A stretch of DNA of 64,000 nt from Fibrobacterota bacterium. GTDB lineage: Bacteria; Fibrobacterota; Fibrobacteria; UBA11236. Location of the stretch: positions 45,645 to 109,644 of the forward strand of contig JAQBPO010000043.1 of NCBI GenBank assembly GCA_028287465.1. The letters are read 5' to 3'. The notes beneath the pieces are model-generated. The model ran no database searches and was not told where the DNA came from. It saw only the letters and a program-made list of their open reading frames with translations. Shown here in pieces: positions 18,110 through 27,293 of this stretch. A program made the translations under genes and the position numbers. Numbering within the stretch: the stretch's first letter is position 1; each line of letters opens with the position of its first letter.

Positions 18110-20332
18110 ATGATCGGCACCTTCCTTTTTCGCCTATTGGGTTTCCGCCTTCCCGGTTTCCTCCTTATCGCCTTCGGCCTGCTGGCCTCGGCCTTGGGAT
18201 CCTTCGCGCAAATCCCCCTCGATTCCCTGCATGGATCCCTGTGCGGCATGATCGATCCGGAAACGAAGCGGCAAGTGGCCATCTCCCCGACCTTCACCCG
18301 GGTCAATGTGGTGGTGACCGACGCCATCGCCCAGGCCGTGGTGACCCAGCGCTTCGTGAATCCCTTCCGCTCCCGAACGGAGGTGGTCTACCTTTTCCCC
18401 CTGCCGGATCAGGGCGCCGTGCACGGCATGGAATACCGGTACCATGACTCGCTCTACGTGGCGAAGATCATGGAACGGGAGAAGGCCCAGGCGGCGTACG
18501 ACTCCATCAAGCAGGCCGGAGGCCAGGCCGCCCTGCTGTTGCAGGAGCGGCCCAACATCTTCCAGCAGCGCATCGCCAGCATGGGGCCCGGGGAGACCGC
18601 CTTCGTGGAGATCCGCCTTTCCATGCCGCTCAAGTACGCGGACGGCGAACTGGAGCTGGCCTTCCCGACGCGCATCGGGCCCCGGTTCCAATCCGGTGCC
18701 GCGCCGAAAACGGCGGCGGATCTTCCGGTATGGGATCCGCCGGAGGAAAGGGCCGGCGCCGGATTCCAGTTCAACGTCCTCATCCAATCCGGGGTGGAGA
18801 TGGGGAGCATCTATTCGCCAACGCACCCCATCGACCTGGGCGGCCTCGCCGACATGCGGAAATCCCTCGAGGAGCGGAAGCTGGTCGAACCCAACGACAA
18901 ACCGACGCTTGCGTTCACCCGGGCCCTCATGCTCAAGGCCCAGCCGTCCTATCCCAACCGGGATTTCGTGCTGCGGATGAAACGCGCCGCGACCGCGCCC
19001 GACTTCTCGGTGGCCCTCTCCACGGATGCGCGGGGGCAGGGGTTCTTCATGCTGAACCTGTTCCCGGATCCCTCGCTCTTCGCCGGCAAGAGATCGGACA
19101 TGGAGCTGGTCCTGCTCGTGGACATCTCCGGATCCCAACAGGGATGGCCCTTGGATCGGGAGAAGGAGATCGCGCTCAACATCCTCTCGCGCCTCACGCC
19201 CAACGACAATGTCGACGTGCTCGCCTTCAGCGACCAGGTCGCCTACGCTTTCGGGAACAACACTCCCTTGCCCGCGACCGCGGCCAATATCGCCAGGGCG
19301 GAAACCTTCATCCGTCCCTTGCAGGTCCAGGGCGGGACCCAGCTGCTCGACGCGGTGAACGCGGCCCTGGCCGTGCCCGCCAAGACCGGGAAGCAGCGCT
19401 ACTTCGTGTTCCTCACGGACGGGCAGATCACCAACGAGACCGCCATCCTGGCAGCGATCAAGAACCATCCCTCCCGGCCCACCATCTTCACCTTCGGGGC
19501 GGGGAGCTCGGTCAACCGGTTCTTCCTGGAGGAATGCGCCAAGGTGGGTAACGGCTTCGCTACCCCGGTGGTCGAAGGGGACGCCGCGGGCGTGTTGGTG
19601 GAATCCGCATGGAAGCGGATCGAGTCCCCGCAACTCCAGGACATCGCCATCGCCTTCGGCGGGCTGGCCGTCAAAGAGCTGATGTCGCCCGTTTCGGACC
19701 GATTGTACCTGGGTCTGCCATACCGGGTTTCCGGCATGTTCGACGGGGAAGGGCCGCATACGGTGACCCTGACCGCGCTGAAGGAAGGCGTTCCCGTGAC
19801 CCTCTCCAGGACCGTCGATTTCAGCCTGCGGGACGCGATCAGCTGGGCCGTGCCCAAACTCTGGGCAAGGGAGAAGATCGGTCAGCTCACCTTGGCCCAG
19901 GGGGCCACCTTTTCCAACAAAGACGCCATCATCAGGATCTCCGAGGACTTCCAGGTGCTCAGCGCGTACACGGCCTTCCTGGCCTCCCAGCCCCAGGCGG
20001 TCGTTCCCGGAAGCGGACCTGGCGGCATCATCGTGACCAAGCTGATCGAGGCCCCGCGCACCCGGCTATTCTTCGACCTGACCCTGCGCGGGAACCTGTT
20101 GTTCCTGGATTGGAAGTCCCCGGTCGAAGTGGCCGCCATACGGATCTATGACCTGCATGGCAGGCTCCTGTTCCAGTACCGGCCCGGATCCCGTGCGCCC
20201 GCCATCGGCCGCTGGGCATGGGACGGCCGCGATTCGAACGGCCTCAAATTGGGCCGGGGACGGTACCTGATCAGCGTGCAGACCCGGGGAGGAACGCGCA
20301 ACCAGGTATTCGTCTGGAGCCCGGGGCGGTGA
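18110..20332 (+). CDS. Exported VIT/vWFA-domain protein with FlgD-like C-terminal module
   Basis: A 740-residue secreted or surface protein. ATG 18110 has GGAG six bases upstream and starts a signal peptide (leader through ALGSFAQ, about residue 34). A VIT domain, as in inter-α-trypsin inhibitor heavy chains, covers about 45-175 (VTQRFVNPF, then VYLFPLP and MEREKAQAAYDSIK). A von Willebrand A domain (about 330-500) has the metal-binding MIDAS pieces DISGSQ, a threonine in QGGTQLLDAV and FLTDGQ. A β-rich linker follows, and the last 65 residues (IRIYDLHGRLLF, WDGRDSNG, LGRGRYLISVQT) form an FlgD-like fold like that of the first gene in the window. VIT/vWFA proteins are thought to bind ligands or other surface proteins. 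Confidence 0.88.
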   Translation: MIGTFLFRLLGFRLPGFLLIAFGLLASALGSFAQIPLDSLHGSLCGMIDPETKRQVAISPTFTRVNVVVTDAIAQAVVTQRFVNPFRSRTEVVYLFPLPDQGAVHGMEYRYHDSLYVAKIMEREKAQAAYDSIKQAGGQAALLLQERPNIFQQRIASMGPGETAFVEIRLSMPLKYADGELELAFPTRIGPRFQSGAAPKTAADLPVWDPPEERAGAGFQFNVLIQSGVEMGSIYSPTHPIDLGGLADMRKSLEERKLVEPNDKPTLAFTRALMLKAQPSYPNRDFVLRMKRAATAPDFSVALSTDARGQGFFMLNLFPDPSLFAGKRSDMELVLLVDISGSQQGWPLDREKEIALNILSRLTPNDNVDVLAFSDQVAYAFGNNTPLPATAANIARAETFIRPLQVQGGTQLLDAVNAALAVPAKTGKQRYFVFLTDGQITNETAILAAIKNHPSRPTIFTFGAGSSVNRFFLEECAKVGNGFATPVVEGDAAGVLVESAWKRIESPQLQDIAIAFGGLAVKELMSPVSDRLYLGLPYRVSGMFDGEGPHTVTLTALKEGVPVTLSRTVDFSLRDAISWAVPKLWAREKIGQLTLAQGATFSNKDAIIRISEDFQVLSAYTAFLASQPQAVVPGSGPGGIIVTKLIEAPRTRLFFDLTLRGNLLFLDWKSPVEVAAIRIYDLHGRLLFQYRPGSRAPAIGRWAWDGRDSNGLKLGRGRYLISVQTRGGTRNQVFVWSPGR

Positions 20333-20390
20333 GGGCGACATTCCCGTTTTCCAGGTGGTAAAATCGGAAAGCCGGATTGGAGGGATGGAT

Positions 20391-21671
20391 ATGCGGAACG
20401 GTTCCGGAATGGGGATAAAGCATTTGGGGCGGTCCCTCGCCGGCCTTGCGTTCGCCATCGCGTTCGCCGGTTGCATCATCGGCGGCGGTGAAGGAGGGAC
20501 AGGCGGCCGGGGCAATGGGGCGACCTCGGTACGGGAATCCTGGGACACCTCCTTTTCCATCGACGGAACGGTGTTCTCGGATTCGTCACTCGCGGTAGGC
20601 CGCGCCATCGTGCGTCAGGGAGACGCAAGGCGTATGGACGGGTTCCTCCGCAAATGCATTTCCGGAGGGGAGGTGCGGATAGGGTTCCTCGGGGGATCAA
20701 TCACGGGAGGGGCCGCGGCCTCCAGGCCCGGCAACCGGTATTCATCCAGGTTCTGCGCGTTCCTGGGACGGCTTTTCCCGCAAACGCGTTTCACCGAGAT
20801 CAATGCGGGCATAGGGGCCACCAACAGCAGGTACGGGTGCTCGCGCGCGCAATCCGATTTGCTGTCCCACGCTCCCGATCTGATGGTATTGGAATTCGCC
20901 GTCAACGATGACTGGAACGATAGCGCGCTGTTCATGTCCACCATGGAAGGACTGATCCGGAAATGCCTCTCGTCGACCAATGCCCCGGTTCTGCTCTACC
21001 ACGCCATGAACCGAAACGGGAATTCCGTAAACCAGGATTACCAGGAAAGACTGGGGGCCTATTATGATTTGCCCGTCGTCAGTTTCCTGAAAGGATTGCT
21101 GCCGGCCATCGAATCCGGCGGATTGCGGGTGGATTCCCTTCTTTCCGATGCGGTCCATCCCAACGATCGCGGGCATTTGGCGGGAGCGTATATGCTTTTC
21201 CGGTGCGTCGCCCGCGCGCATGCGGCGTGGAACGGGGGAGGGGGTTCGCCGGCGAAGCCTCCGTTTCCCCTGCTGAGCGATTTCTACCAGCGCTCGGGGC
21301 TGATGGAAGCCGGCGACTCGACCATAAGCGTCGCCGGTTCGACCGGATGGATCCGGAGCCTTGATCCGCTGGGACGGGACGCGTTCGCCTCGGTCTCGGC
21401 CGGAGCGTTCCTTGAATTGGACTGTACCGCCAGGGAGCTATCCGTGGGCTACCGCAAAAGAAAGGGATTGAACGCGACCGTGGAGATCACGGTGGATGGG
21501 GCCGTGACGGATACCTTGAGCAACGGATTCCCGGAAGACTGGGGCGGCGGATACACGAGGTTCGACCTGGCCTATTGCGCGCCTTCCACGCATGCCGTCC
21601 ATAGGATCGGGTTCAGGGTCCTCACCGGGGATTCGATGACCATCGAAGCCGTCCTCTACGGCGGGAAGTAG
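20391..21671 (+). CDS. SGNH/GDSL-family esterase lipoprotein
   Basis: A 426-residue lipoprotein: a hydrophobic leader ends in the lipobox FAGC, so the mature protein is anchored to a membrane. The SGNH hydrolase blocks are present: the serine nucleophile in IGFLGGSIT, the oxyanion-hole Gly in NAGIGATNS, Asn in EFAVNDDW and the Asp-His pair in DAVHPNDRGH. A C-terminal β-sandwich of about 120 residues follows. Carbohydrate esterases with this layout remove acetyl groups from polysaccharides, but the substrate cannot be read from the sequence. ATG 20391 is favoured because GGAGGG ends six bases upstream; ATG 20385 is too close to it. Confidence 0.85.
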   Translation: MRNGSGMGIKHLGRSLAGLAFAIAFAGCIIGGGEGGTGGRGNGATSVRESWDTSFSIDGTVFSDSSLAVGRAIVRQGDARRMDGFLRKCISGGEVRIGFLGGSITGGAAASRPGNRYSSRFCAFLGRLFPQTRFTEINAGIGATNSRYGCSRAQSDLLSHAPDLMVLEFAVNDDWNDSALFMSTMEGLIRKCLSSTNAPVLLYHAMNRNGNSVNQDYQERLGAYYDLPVVSFLKGLLPAIESGGLRVDSLLSDAVHPNDRGHLAGAYMLFRCVARAHAAWNGGGGSPAKPPFPLLSDFYQRSGLMEAGDSTISVAGSTGWIRSLDPLGRDAFASVSAGAFLELDCTARELSVGYRKRKGLNATVEITVDGAVTDTLSNGFPEDWGGGYTRFDLAYCAPSTHAVHRIGFRVLTGDSMTIEAVLYGGK

Positions 21672-21761
21672 TCCGGCCGCCGGTCTACGGACCGCGCCCA
21701 TTCCGCTCCCGCGAACGGCCGGCGATGAATCGTTCCTCCCGGTCCGTATCGGCCGGTTTGC

Positions 21762-21767
21762 TATACT
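21762..21767 (+). promoter_or_regulatory. Candidate -10 element with very short leader
   Basis: TATACT lies only 13 bases before the MFS start codon, with no Shine-Dalgarno sequence between them. If used, the transcript would be almost leaderless. No clear -35 hexamer was found. Confidence 0.3.
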
Positions 21768-21780
21768 TAGCCGCATCAGC

Positions 21781-23049
21781 ATGACCCGGACCGCCCTCCC
21801 TTCCGCATCGGCATCCGCACCGGCACCGGCATCGCCGTACGGGAACGTATCCCTGTCCGCCGTCGGCTTCTCCATGTTCCTCATCTTCGTGGGCTTTTCC
21901 TCGGGCCAGTTCCACTCCTACCTGTTCGAGAGCCGCGGCATCAAGGGACTGCAGATCGGATTCCTGATCATGGCGGGGCAAGGAGCCGGGATCCTATCGC
22001 CTTTGTTCCAGGTCCGCATCATCCGCAGGTTCCATGGGCCCAGGCTTCCCCTGATGCTGATGCTGGCGGGGTCCGGGACGGCCCTGGCCCTGTTGCCCCA
22101 TATGCGGGGCTTCTGGCCCTTGCTGGCCTGCTTCTGCGGATTCTCGTTCTGCGGCGCGGCCATCTTCCCCCTGAACGCGGCCTGCACCTTCGAGGCCATG
22201 CGCAACCATGGCCATGGCGCCTTCTTCCGCATCCGCACCCTGGGCACCCTCGGCTTCCTGGTCGGTTGCGTCATCAGCGTATTCTTCCCCCGGCTCGCGG
22301 ACCTGCCCCTCCTCTATGGCGGATTCGCGGCCGCTCTTTTCCTTTCGCTTTTCGTCATCTGGCGGGATTACCGCCGCATGGCGCCGGTTTCCGGATTGGC
22401 CGCATCCGCTTTTGGAACGGGGGCTTTGGCCGGGCATGCCGCCATGCCCACCTTTTTCCGGGCCCTGGCCTTGCTCCGCGAACCGCGCACCCTGCGATTG
22501 CTGATCGTCCTCGGGGCGATGAACTTCGCCAATACCATGGCCGTCGGCGTGCAGGGCAATTACCTGGTCGATCGCTGGCACGAAGGCCAACGCACCATCA
22601 GCATGGCCTGGGTGGTTTCCACCGCCTGCGAGGTGCCCTTGATGCTCTTTTGCGCCGGGGTCCTGCGGAGGTACGGCCTGCGTTACGTGATCGGGTTCGG
22701 CCTGGCGGGCACCTTGGTCAAATTGCTGGGCCTGGCCTTGGCCGGGGAGGTTTGGCAGTACTACCTGGCCTTGGCCATGCACGGATGCTTCTTTTCCGGC
22801 GCCCTGACCGGTTTCAGCGTCTACCTGGATCGGGTCTACCGCAAGGAAGAGCGCGCCTCCCTGCAGGCCCTGGCCCCGGTCTTCTATGCCGGCATCCCCT
22901 CGTCCCTGGCCGGTTTGACGGCGGGCCTGGTTTGGCATGCCTGGTCCCTCCGGGCGGTCTATCTTCTCGCGGGAGGGATAGCGGTCCTGGCCGCCGGTTA
23001 TGGCTTCCTGCTGCTCCGCTACGATGCCAGGAACAGGCCGGAGGGTTGA
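21781..23049 (+). CDS. MFS transporter (LacY/phenylpropionate-permease-like)
   Basis: A 422-residue inner-membrane carrier with about 12 hydrophobic helices and a central cytoplasmic loop near residues 195-225. The overall pattern (paired conserved Arg in the loop after helix 2, FFRIRTLGTLGFLVG in helix 5) resembles the MFS_1-like group that includes nucleoside/H+ symporters, LacY and the phenylpropionate permease HcaT. The substrate is unknown. The first 20 residues are Ala/Ser/Pro-rich and non-conserved in appearance, so a later start is possible. It lies between an esterase lipoprotein and a TSP3/OmpA protein, which gives no firm functional clue. Confidence 0.85.
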   Translation: MTRTALPSASASAPAPASPYGNVSLSAVGFSMFLIFVGFSSGQFHSYLFESRGIKGLQIGFLIMAGQGAGILSPLFQVRIIRRFHGPRLPLMLMLAGSGTALALLPHMRGFWPLLACFCGFSFCGAAIFPLNAACTFEAMRNHGHGAFFRIRTLGTLGFLVGCVISVFFPRLADLPLLYGGFAAALFLSLFVIWRDYRRMAPVSGLAASAFGTGALAGHAAMPTFFRALALLREPRTLRLLIVLGAMNFANTMAVGVQGNYLVDRWHEGQRTISMAWVVSTACEVPLMLFCAGVLRRYGLRYVIGFGLAGTLVKLLGLALAGEVWQYYLALAMHGCFFSGALTGFSVYLDRVYRKEERASLQALAPVFYAGIPSSLAGLTAGLVWHAWSLRAVYLLAGGIAVLAAGYGFLLLRYDARNRPEG

Positions 23050-23098
23050 TTTTGTTGGGATTTTTTTACCTTATCGGCATTAATCCAGGAGTCGTCCG

Positions 23099-24121
23099 AT
23101 GAAATACCTTAACGCCGCGTTCGTCGTTGCGGTCGTGCTTTGCGCCAAGCCGATTTTCGCCTTGGATGCCGATGATGACGGCATCCCCAACAAGTTCGAT
23201 GAATGCAAGAACGATCCGGAAGACAAGGACGGCTTCCAGGACAATGACGGCTGCCCGGATCCGGACAATGACGCGGACGGGGTTTGCGATCCCTGGGTGG
23301 CGGAAAAGGGCCAGTCGGCCAAGTTCGCCAGCGTCTGCAAGGGTTCGGACAAATGCGTGGAAGTGGCCGAGGATAAGGACGGCTTCGAGGACGGCGATGG
23401 CTGCCCGGACCCGGACAATGACAAGGACGGCATTCCCGACAACAAGGACAAGTGCTCCAACGATCCCGAGGACATGGACGGCTTCCAGGACAATGACGGC
23501 TGCCCGGAACCGGATAATGACGCCGATGGCGTTTGCGATCCCTGGGTCTCCGAGAAGGGCCTGTCCTCCAAGTACGCCTCCACCTGCTCCGGCGCGGACA
23601 AATGCATGGAAGCCAAGGAAGACAAGGACGGCTTCGAGGATGCCGACGGCTGCCCGGAAGCGGACAATGACAAGGATGGCATCAAAGACGAATCCGACAA
23701 GTGCCCGAACGAGGCCGAGACCGTCAACCTGGTCGATGATGAAGACGGCTGCCCGGACAAGGCCATGCCCGCGCTCCAGCCCGTGCAGACCTACCCCCTG
23801 GTGCGCTTCCGCAGCTCCACCGCCGAACTGACGGTCGAAGCCGAGCCTCCCCTGGAGCAATTGGCCAAGCAGCTCAAGGAATATCCGGAGAAGAAGGTGG
23901 AGATCCGCCTGTATACCTGGTACAAGGGAAAGAAGAAGGAGGATTACCTGGCCCTCCTGCAGGCGCGCTCCAAGGCCATCGTGGACTTCCTGGTCGGCAA
24001 GGGCGTAAGCCCTTCCCAACTCCAGGAAGCCCAGTACTCCAAGGAGAATTTCGATTCCCTGAAGGGAAGCGAACAGGACTTCAACCAGGAAAAGCCGATG
24101 GAGATCCGTCTGCTGAATTGA
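23099..24121 (+). CDS. Thrombospondin type 3 repeat protein with OmpA-like C-terminus
   Basis: After a signal peptide (about 1-21, ending KPIFA) the protein carries five acidic repeat blocks with the calcium-binding pattern DxDxDGxxDxxDxC (such as DADDDGIPNKFDEC and DNDKDGIPDNKDKC) up to residue 222. Paired cysteines recur in each block. The C-terminal 115 residues have the length and start (VRFRSSTAELT, then LAKQLKEYPEKKVEIRLYTW and ARSKAIVDFLVGKGV) of an OmpA-like peptidoglycan-binding domain. The usual NxxLSxxRA motif is modified to LLQARSKA. It probably links outer membrane or periplasm to the cell wall through a rigid, calcium-filled stalk. A terminator follows. Confidence 0.88.
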   Translation: MKYLNAAFVVAVVLCAKPIFALDADDDGIPNKFDECKNDPEDKDGFQDNDGCPDPDNDADGVCDPWVAEKGQSAKFASVCKGSDKCVEVAEDKDGFEDGDGCPDPDNDKDGIPDNKDKCSNDPEDMDGFQDNDGCPEPDNDADGVCDPWVSEKGLSSKYASTCSGADKCMEAKEDKDGFEDADGCPEADNDKDGIKDESDKCPNEAETVNLVDDEDGCPDKAMPALQPVQTYPLVRFRSSTAELTVEAEPPLEQLAKQLKEYPEKKVEIRLYTWYKGKKKEDYLALLQARSKAIVDFLVGKGVSPSQLQEAQYSKENFDSLKGSEQDFNQEKPMEIRLLN

Positions 24122-24162
24122 TCGGCGAAGGCCGGGTCATTCCCGGCATTCCAGGGAATACG

Positions 24163-24191
24163 AAAGCCGGCAGGGTAACCCGCCGGCTTTT
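24163..24191 (+). terminator. Intrinsic terminator after the TSP3/OmpA gene
   Basis: The stem AAAGCCGGC (24163-24171) pairs with GCCGGCTTT (24182-24190) around a 10-base loop and is followed by another T. The A-rich left arm makes it usable in both directions, which suits its position between convergent genes. Confidence 0.8.
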
Positions 24192-24258
24192 CCATTTCAG
24201 TCCGCGCCGAAAACCTCGAGGAAGGGAAACCGGTGGCCACCCGATCCACAGTACCTGC

Positions 24259-24804
24259 TTATAGGGTCTTCGCCAATGCGATCAGTTTGACCGACGTCTC
24301 CAGGTTGCGCGTGGTCGAGCGGACCTTCAGCTTCTTCTCCATCAAGGCGTTCGAGAATACCGTATTCCCATATCCGCCCCGGGCCAGGATATAGACTTCG
24401 GTTTTCCGGAGGATGAACTCGTCGTTCTCCCCCGGCACCGCTTCCAGCGCCTTTACCGCATCCTGGGACGGCGCCTTGTCGAGGTAGGAGATATAGACCC
24501 GCTCCGTTTCCGCGAGCTTCTTTTTGCGCCAGGGATCGGCTTCCACTATGGCTTCCAAATCCTCCAGGGTGCGGATGATGACGGGAACGTCGAAGCCGAA
24601 TTTCCTGGCGATGGCGGTTTCAATCCTGGAGCCGAGGGCGTCCTTGTCCGCCTTCGGGCTTTCGAAAACCACGTTGCCTGTCTGGATGAAGGTCTTGGCG
24701 CCCTTGAATCCCAGGGTCGCGAACATCTTCTGCAGCTCCGCCATGAGCACGGGTTTTTGCCCGCTGACGTTGATTCCCCGTAATAGGGCGATATAGATCG
24801 GCAT
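24259..24804 (-). CDS. DUF1697 family protein
   Basis: A cytoplasmic 181-residue protein that matches the DUF1697 family: it starts with the signature IALLRGINVSGQ, continues with LGFKGAKTFIQTGNVVF, and has the later EVYILA and TTRNLET segments. The family has no established biochemical role. ATG 24804 is selected because the family signature begins immediately after it and AAGGAAGG lies upstream. The gene converges on the TSP3/OmpA gene across a bidirectional terminator, and lies 44 bases downstream of a small lipoprotein gene on the same strand. Confidence 0.88.
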   Translation of the reverse strand: MPIYIALLRGINVSGQKPVLMAELQKMFATLGFKGAKTFIQTGNVVFESPKADKDALGSRIETAIARKFGFDVPVIIRTLEDLEAIVEADPWRKKKLAETERVYISYLDKAPSQDAVKALEAVPGENDEFILRKTEVYILARGGYGNTVFSNALMEKKLKVRSTTRNLETSVKLIALAKTL

Positions 24805-24848
24805 AGGCCGGCCTTCCTTTCCAGGCGATCCCGGCGGATCGCTCCATT

Positions 24849-25280
24849 TCATTCCGTCAGGGTATGCTGCTGGATTTCATGGTAGATCCAGAAGGCCCCC
24901 CCGGCGATGGCCAGGTCTATGGCCCCGCCGATAAGAAGGCCCTTGATCAGCTTGTCGTTATCCCGCAGGTCTTCGGCGATTTCGCTGACGTCCGCCAGGC
25001 CGATGCGGGCCTCGCCGTCCGGGGTCCGCAGGTTCACGTATTTCCTGCCGTTCGTTTCCGTGAGGGAGGAGAAGCGCCCCTTCATGGTTTCGCGGTTGGG
25101 GATGGTCAGGTAGACCATGGCGCCTTTGCGCAGGCTGCCGGCATCCTTCACGTCTATGATTCGGGTACGGGTTTCCAGGTCGTCCCGGGCATGGCCCGCC
25201 ACTCCGCCGATGACGGAGCAACCGGAAAGGCATAGGTGGGCCGCAAGGGCCAGAAAGAGGGAGGATTCCTTGTACCGCAT
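24849..25280 (-). CDS. Small lipoprotein of unknown function
   Basis: A 143-residue protein with a leader ending in LSGC, a good lipobox. The mature part has a β-rich region with MVYLTIPNRETMKGRFSSLT, resembling small barrel (SH3/Sm-like) folds that sense or bind a partner, then a hydrophobic helix near the C-terminus (LLIGGAIDLAIAGGAFWIY). Its family is not recognised. It is divergent from the PDZ-thioredoxin gene, with only 48 bases between the start codons, so the two may share regulation. No Shine-Dalgarno sequence is seen ahead of it. Confidence 0.75.
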   Translation of the reverse strand: MRYKESSLFLALAAHLCLSGCSVIGGVAGHARDDLETRTRIIDVKDAGSLRKGAMVYLTIPNRETMKGRFSSLTETNGRKYVNLRTPDGEARIGLADVSEIAEDLRDNDKLIKGLLIGGAIDLAIAGGAFWIYHEIQQHTLTE

Positions 25281-25328
25281 GAGGGAAAGTTAATTCGTAG
25301 ATTGGGTAATCCGGTTGGAGGACTGCAT

Positions 25329-26264
25329 ATGCCGAGATTGCCGAGATTATCCGCTTCCGTTTCCCTTCGGGCCCTGATCCCGGCCGCCCTGTTCGCGGCT
25401 TTCGCCCTGGGGACCAGCGACCGAGCCGAGGCTTCCGCCCCCGCGGGCTCCGACAAAGCCGTCGCAGGGCAATCCAAAGCGGAAATGAAAAGCGGGTCGG
25501 CCGCGAGGGAAGCCCCCAAGGCCAAGCCGGCGGCTTGGCTGGGCGTGTCCATCGCGGACGTTCCCGCCGCGGAAATTCCCGCCGCCTTCGCCCCGATCAC
25601 CAAGGAAGGCGCCGTGCGCATCCAACAGGTATTCAAGGGCACCTCGGCGGACCAGGCCGGCCTGAAGGAAGGGGACTTCATCCTCGCCATCAACGGGATG
25701 CCCCTCATGGGCCGGAAGACCTTGCTGGATACCATCCATTCCAAAACCATAGGCGACATCGTGGAACTGCGCATCGGCCGCGACGGCAAGGCCGCGCTCC
25801 AGAAGATGGCCCTCTCCCCGCGTCCCGAGGACATGCGTTCCATCACCCAGATGCTGGTGGGCGGCCCGGCGCCCTCCCTGGACGGCAAATATTACTCGGG
25901 CGACGTCGGCTCCCTGGCCAAGAACAAGGGCAAGGTGGTGCTGTTGGATTTCTGGGCCACCTGGTGCGGGCCCTGCCGCATGACCATACCCGCCTTGGAC
26001 GCGGTCTACAAGAAGTACCATGACAAGGGCCTCGAGGTCATCGGCGTCAGCTCGGAGAGCCTGGATGAACTCAAGGCTTTCCAGGCTTCCGGCAAGGTCG
26101 GATATCCGCTCTTCAACGACGTGGCCAAACTCACCACCAATCATTACCAGGCCTTCGCCTATCCCACCTTGGTGGTGATCGATCGCCAAGGCGTCATCCA
26201 GCGCATCGAAGTGGGCGCCCATCCCCAGGCGGCCATCGAGAAGTGGGTGCAGGAATACCTTTAG
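25329..26264 (+). CDS. Exported PDZ-thioredoxin (TlpA/ResA-like) fusion
   Basis: A 311-residue protein with a signal peptide (about 1-36). A PDZ domain lies at about 65-165 (WLGVSIADVP, then GAVRIQQVFKGTSADQAGLKEGD), followed by a TlpA-like thioredoxin fold from about 185. The redox pair is intact in WATWCGPCRM, and the cis-proline segment FAYPTLVVID is present. TlpA/ResA proteins reduce disulfides in the periplasm, for example on apocytochrome c; the PDZ domain may deliver it to a particular partner. GGAGGA is six bases before ATG 25329. It is divergent from a lipoprotein gene. The 139-base gap after it contains a short GCCGGC dyad that could end both converging transcripts. Confidence 0.9.
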   Translation: MPRLPRLSASVSLRALIPAALFAAFALGTSDRAEASAPAGSDKAVAGQSKAEMKSGSAAREAPKAKPAAWLGVSIADVPAAEIPAAFAPITKEGAVRIQQVFKGTSADQAGLKEGDFILAINGMPLMGRKTLLDTIHSKTIGDIVELRIGRDGKAALQKMALSPRPEDMRSITQMLVGGPAPSLDGKYYSGDVGSLAKNKGKVVLLDFWATWCGPCRMTIPALDAVYKKYHDKGLEVIGVSSESLDELKAFQASGKVGYPLFNDVAKLTTNHYQAFAYPTLVVIDRQGVIQRIEVGAHPQAAIEKWVQEYL

Positions 26265-26403
26265 CGGTTTCTTCCAGCCCTCGACTCGAGTACCCTGAAT
26301 TCCAGGATGGATTCCCGGCCCGCTTCCCTCCCTTCGGACAACCGAATCGCGAATCGGGAACGCCGGCTTTCCGAGCGAGCCGGCTTTCCCCACCGAAGTC
26401 CGT

Positions 26404-27075
26404 TCAGGAGAAATAGGCCGGGAACCTTTCGCGGATCGAAAGGAATCCTCCCTCAGACACGATCATGTGATCGAGCACCGGGATCCCAAGGGTCTTCGAG
26501 ACTTCCACCAACCGCCGCGTGGCGATGAGATCCGATTCCGACGGTTCGAGATTTCCCGACGGATGGTTGTGGGCCACCAGGATGCTCACGGCCCTATCCT
26601 GGATGGCGGGGTAGAAGGTTTCCCGCGGATGGATCTGGCTTTGGTTCACCAGCCCCCGGGTGATGGTATGCGTCTTGATGACCTGGTTGTTCCCGTCCAG
26701 GGTGAGCACCACCACGCTCTCCTGCTTCGCAGCCCGAAGGGATCCCAACAAAGGCATGGCATCCTTGGGCGTGCGGATCTTCACCTTCTTGCGCGCGGTG
26801 AGGAAGCGGCGCGAGAACTCGATGCTCGCCAGGATCTGGCATCCCTTGGTCGGGCCTATGCCCCCGATTTCCAGCAGGGTGTCCAGGGTCAGGTCTTCTT
26901 TCAGTTCCGCAAGCTTTTGCACCACCTCTTCCGCCAGGGTGAGGACATCCTTGCCCGGCTGCCCACGCCCCAGGATGATGGCCAGCAATTCCGCGTTGGA
27001 CAGGCTGTCCGGGCCCGAATCCATGAGCTTTTCCCTCGGCCATTCGGCGGGAGCGAGATCTTTCAAGGTTTGCAT
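26404..27075 (-). CDS. radC: RadC/MPN-domain family protein
   Basis: A 223-residue protein of the RadC family. An N-terminal UPF0758 helical region with a helix-hairpin-helix (LLEIGGIGPTKGCQILA) covers about 5-95, and the MPN/JAB domain 100-223 carries the metal-binding pattern HNHPSGNLEPSESD. Despite the name, involvement in DNA repair is not supported; JAMM-like metal hydrolase chemistry is inferred from the fold only. ATG 27075 is favoured because AAAGGAAA precedes it; ATG 27090 would add five residues. Confidence 0.93.
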   Translation of the reverse strand: MQTLKDLAPAEWPREKLMDSGPDSLSNAELLAIILGRGQPGKDVLTLAEEVVQKLAELKEDLTLDTLLEIGGIGPTKGCQILASIEFSRRFLTARKKVKIRTPKDAMPLLGSLRAAKQESVVVLTLDGNNQVIKTHTITRGLVNQSQIHPRETFYPAIQDRAVSILVAHNHPSGNLEPSESDLIATRRLVEVSKTLGIPVLDHMIVSEGGFLSIRERFPAYFS

Positions 27076-27293
27076 CGGTTTTCCTTTCATGCTGGGCCGG
27101 AAGTTAAGCCGATCCGGACCCGGCGGAAATGCGCGCCATCACTCCTCCTGCGCCCTTCACTCCCTCGAATCCGGGTTTAAGGGCGCCTCCCAAGGCGGTC
27201 AAAGGTGGTTTTGAAGGGGAAAGGGGTGTTTTCGGATACTGTTTTCCAAGGTGGAGCAAAAGTGGAGGGTAAAACCCATCTCTTTAAGGATAA

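Noticed and set aside
26360..26386. Terminator between the PDZ-thioredoxin gene and radC
   Set aside because: Only a GCCGGC self-dyad with an 11-base spacer and three T residues; too weak to list as a separate feature.
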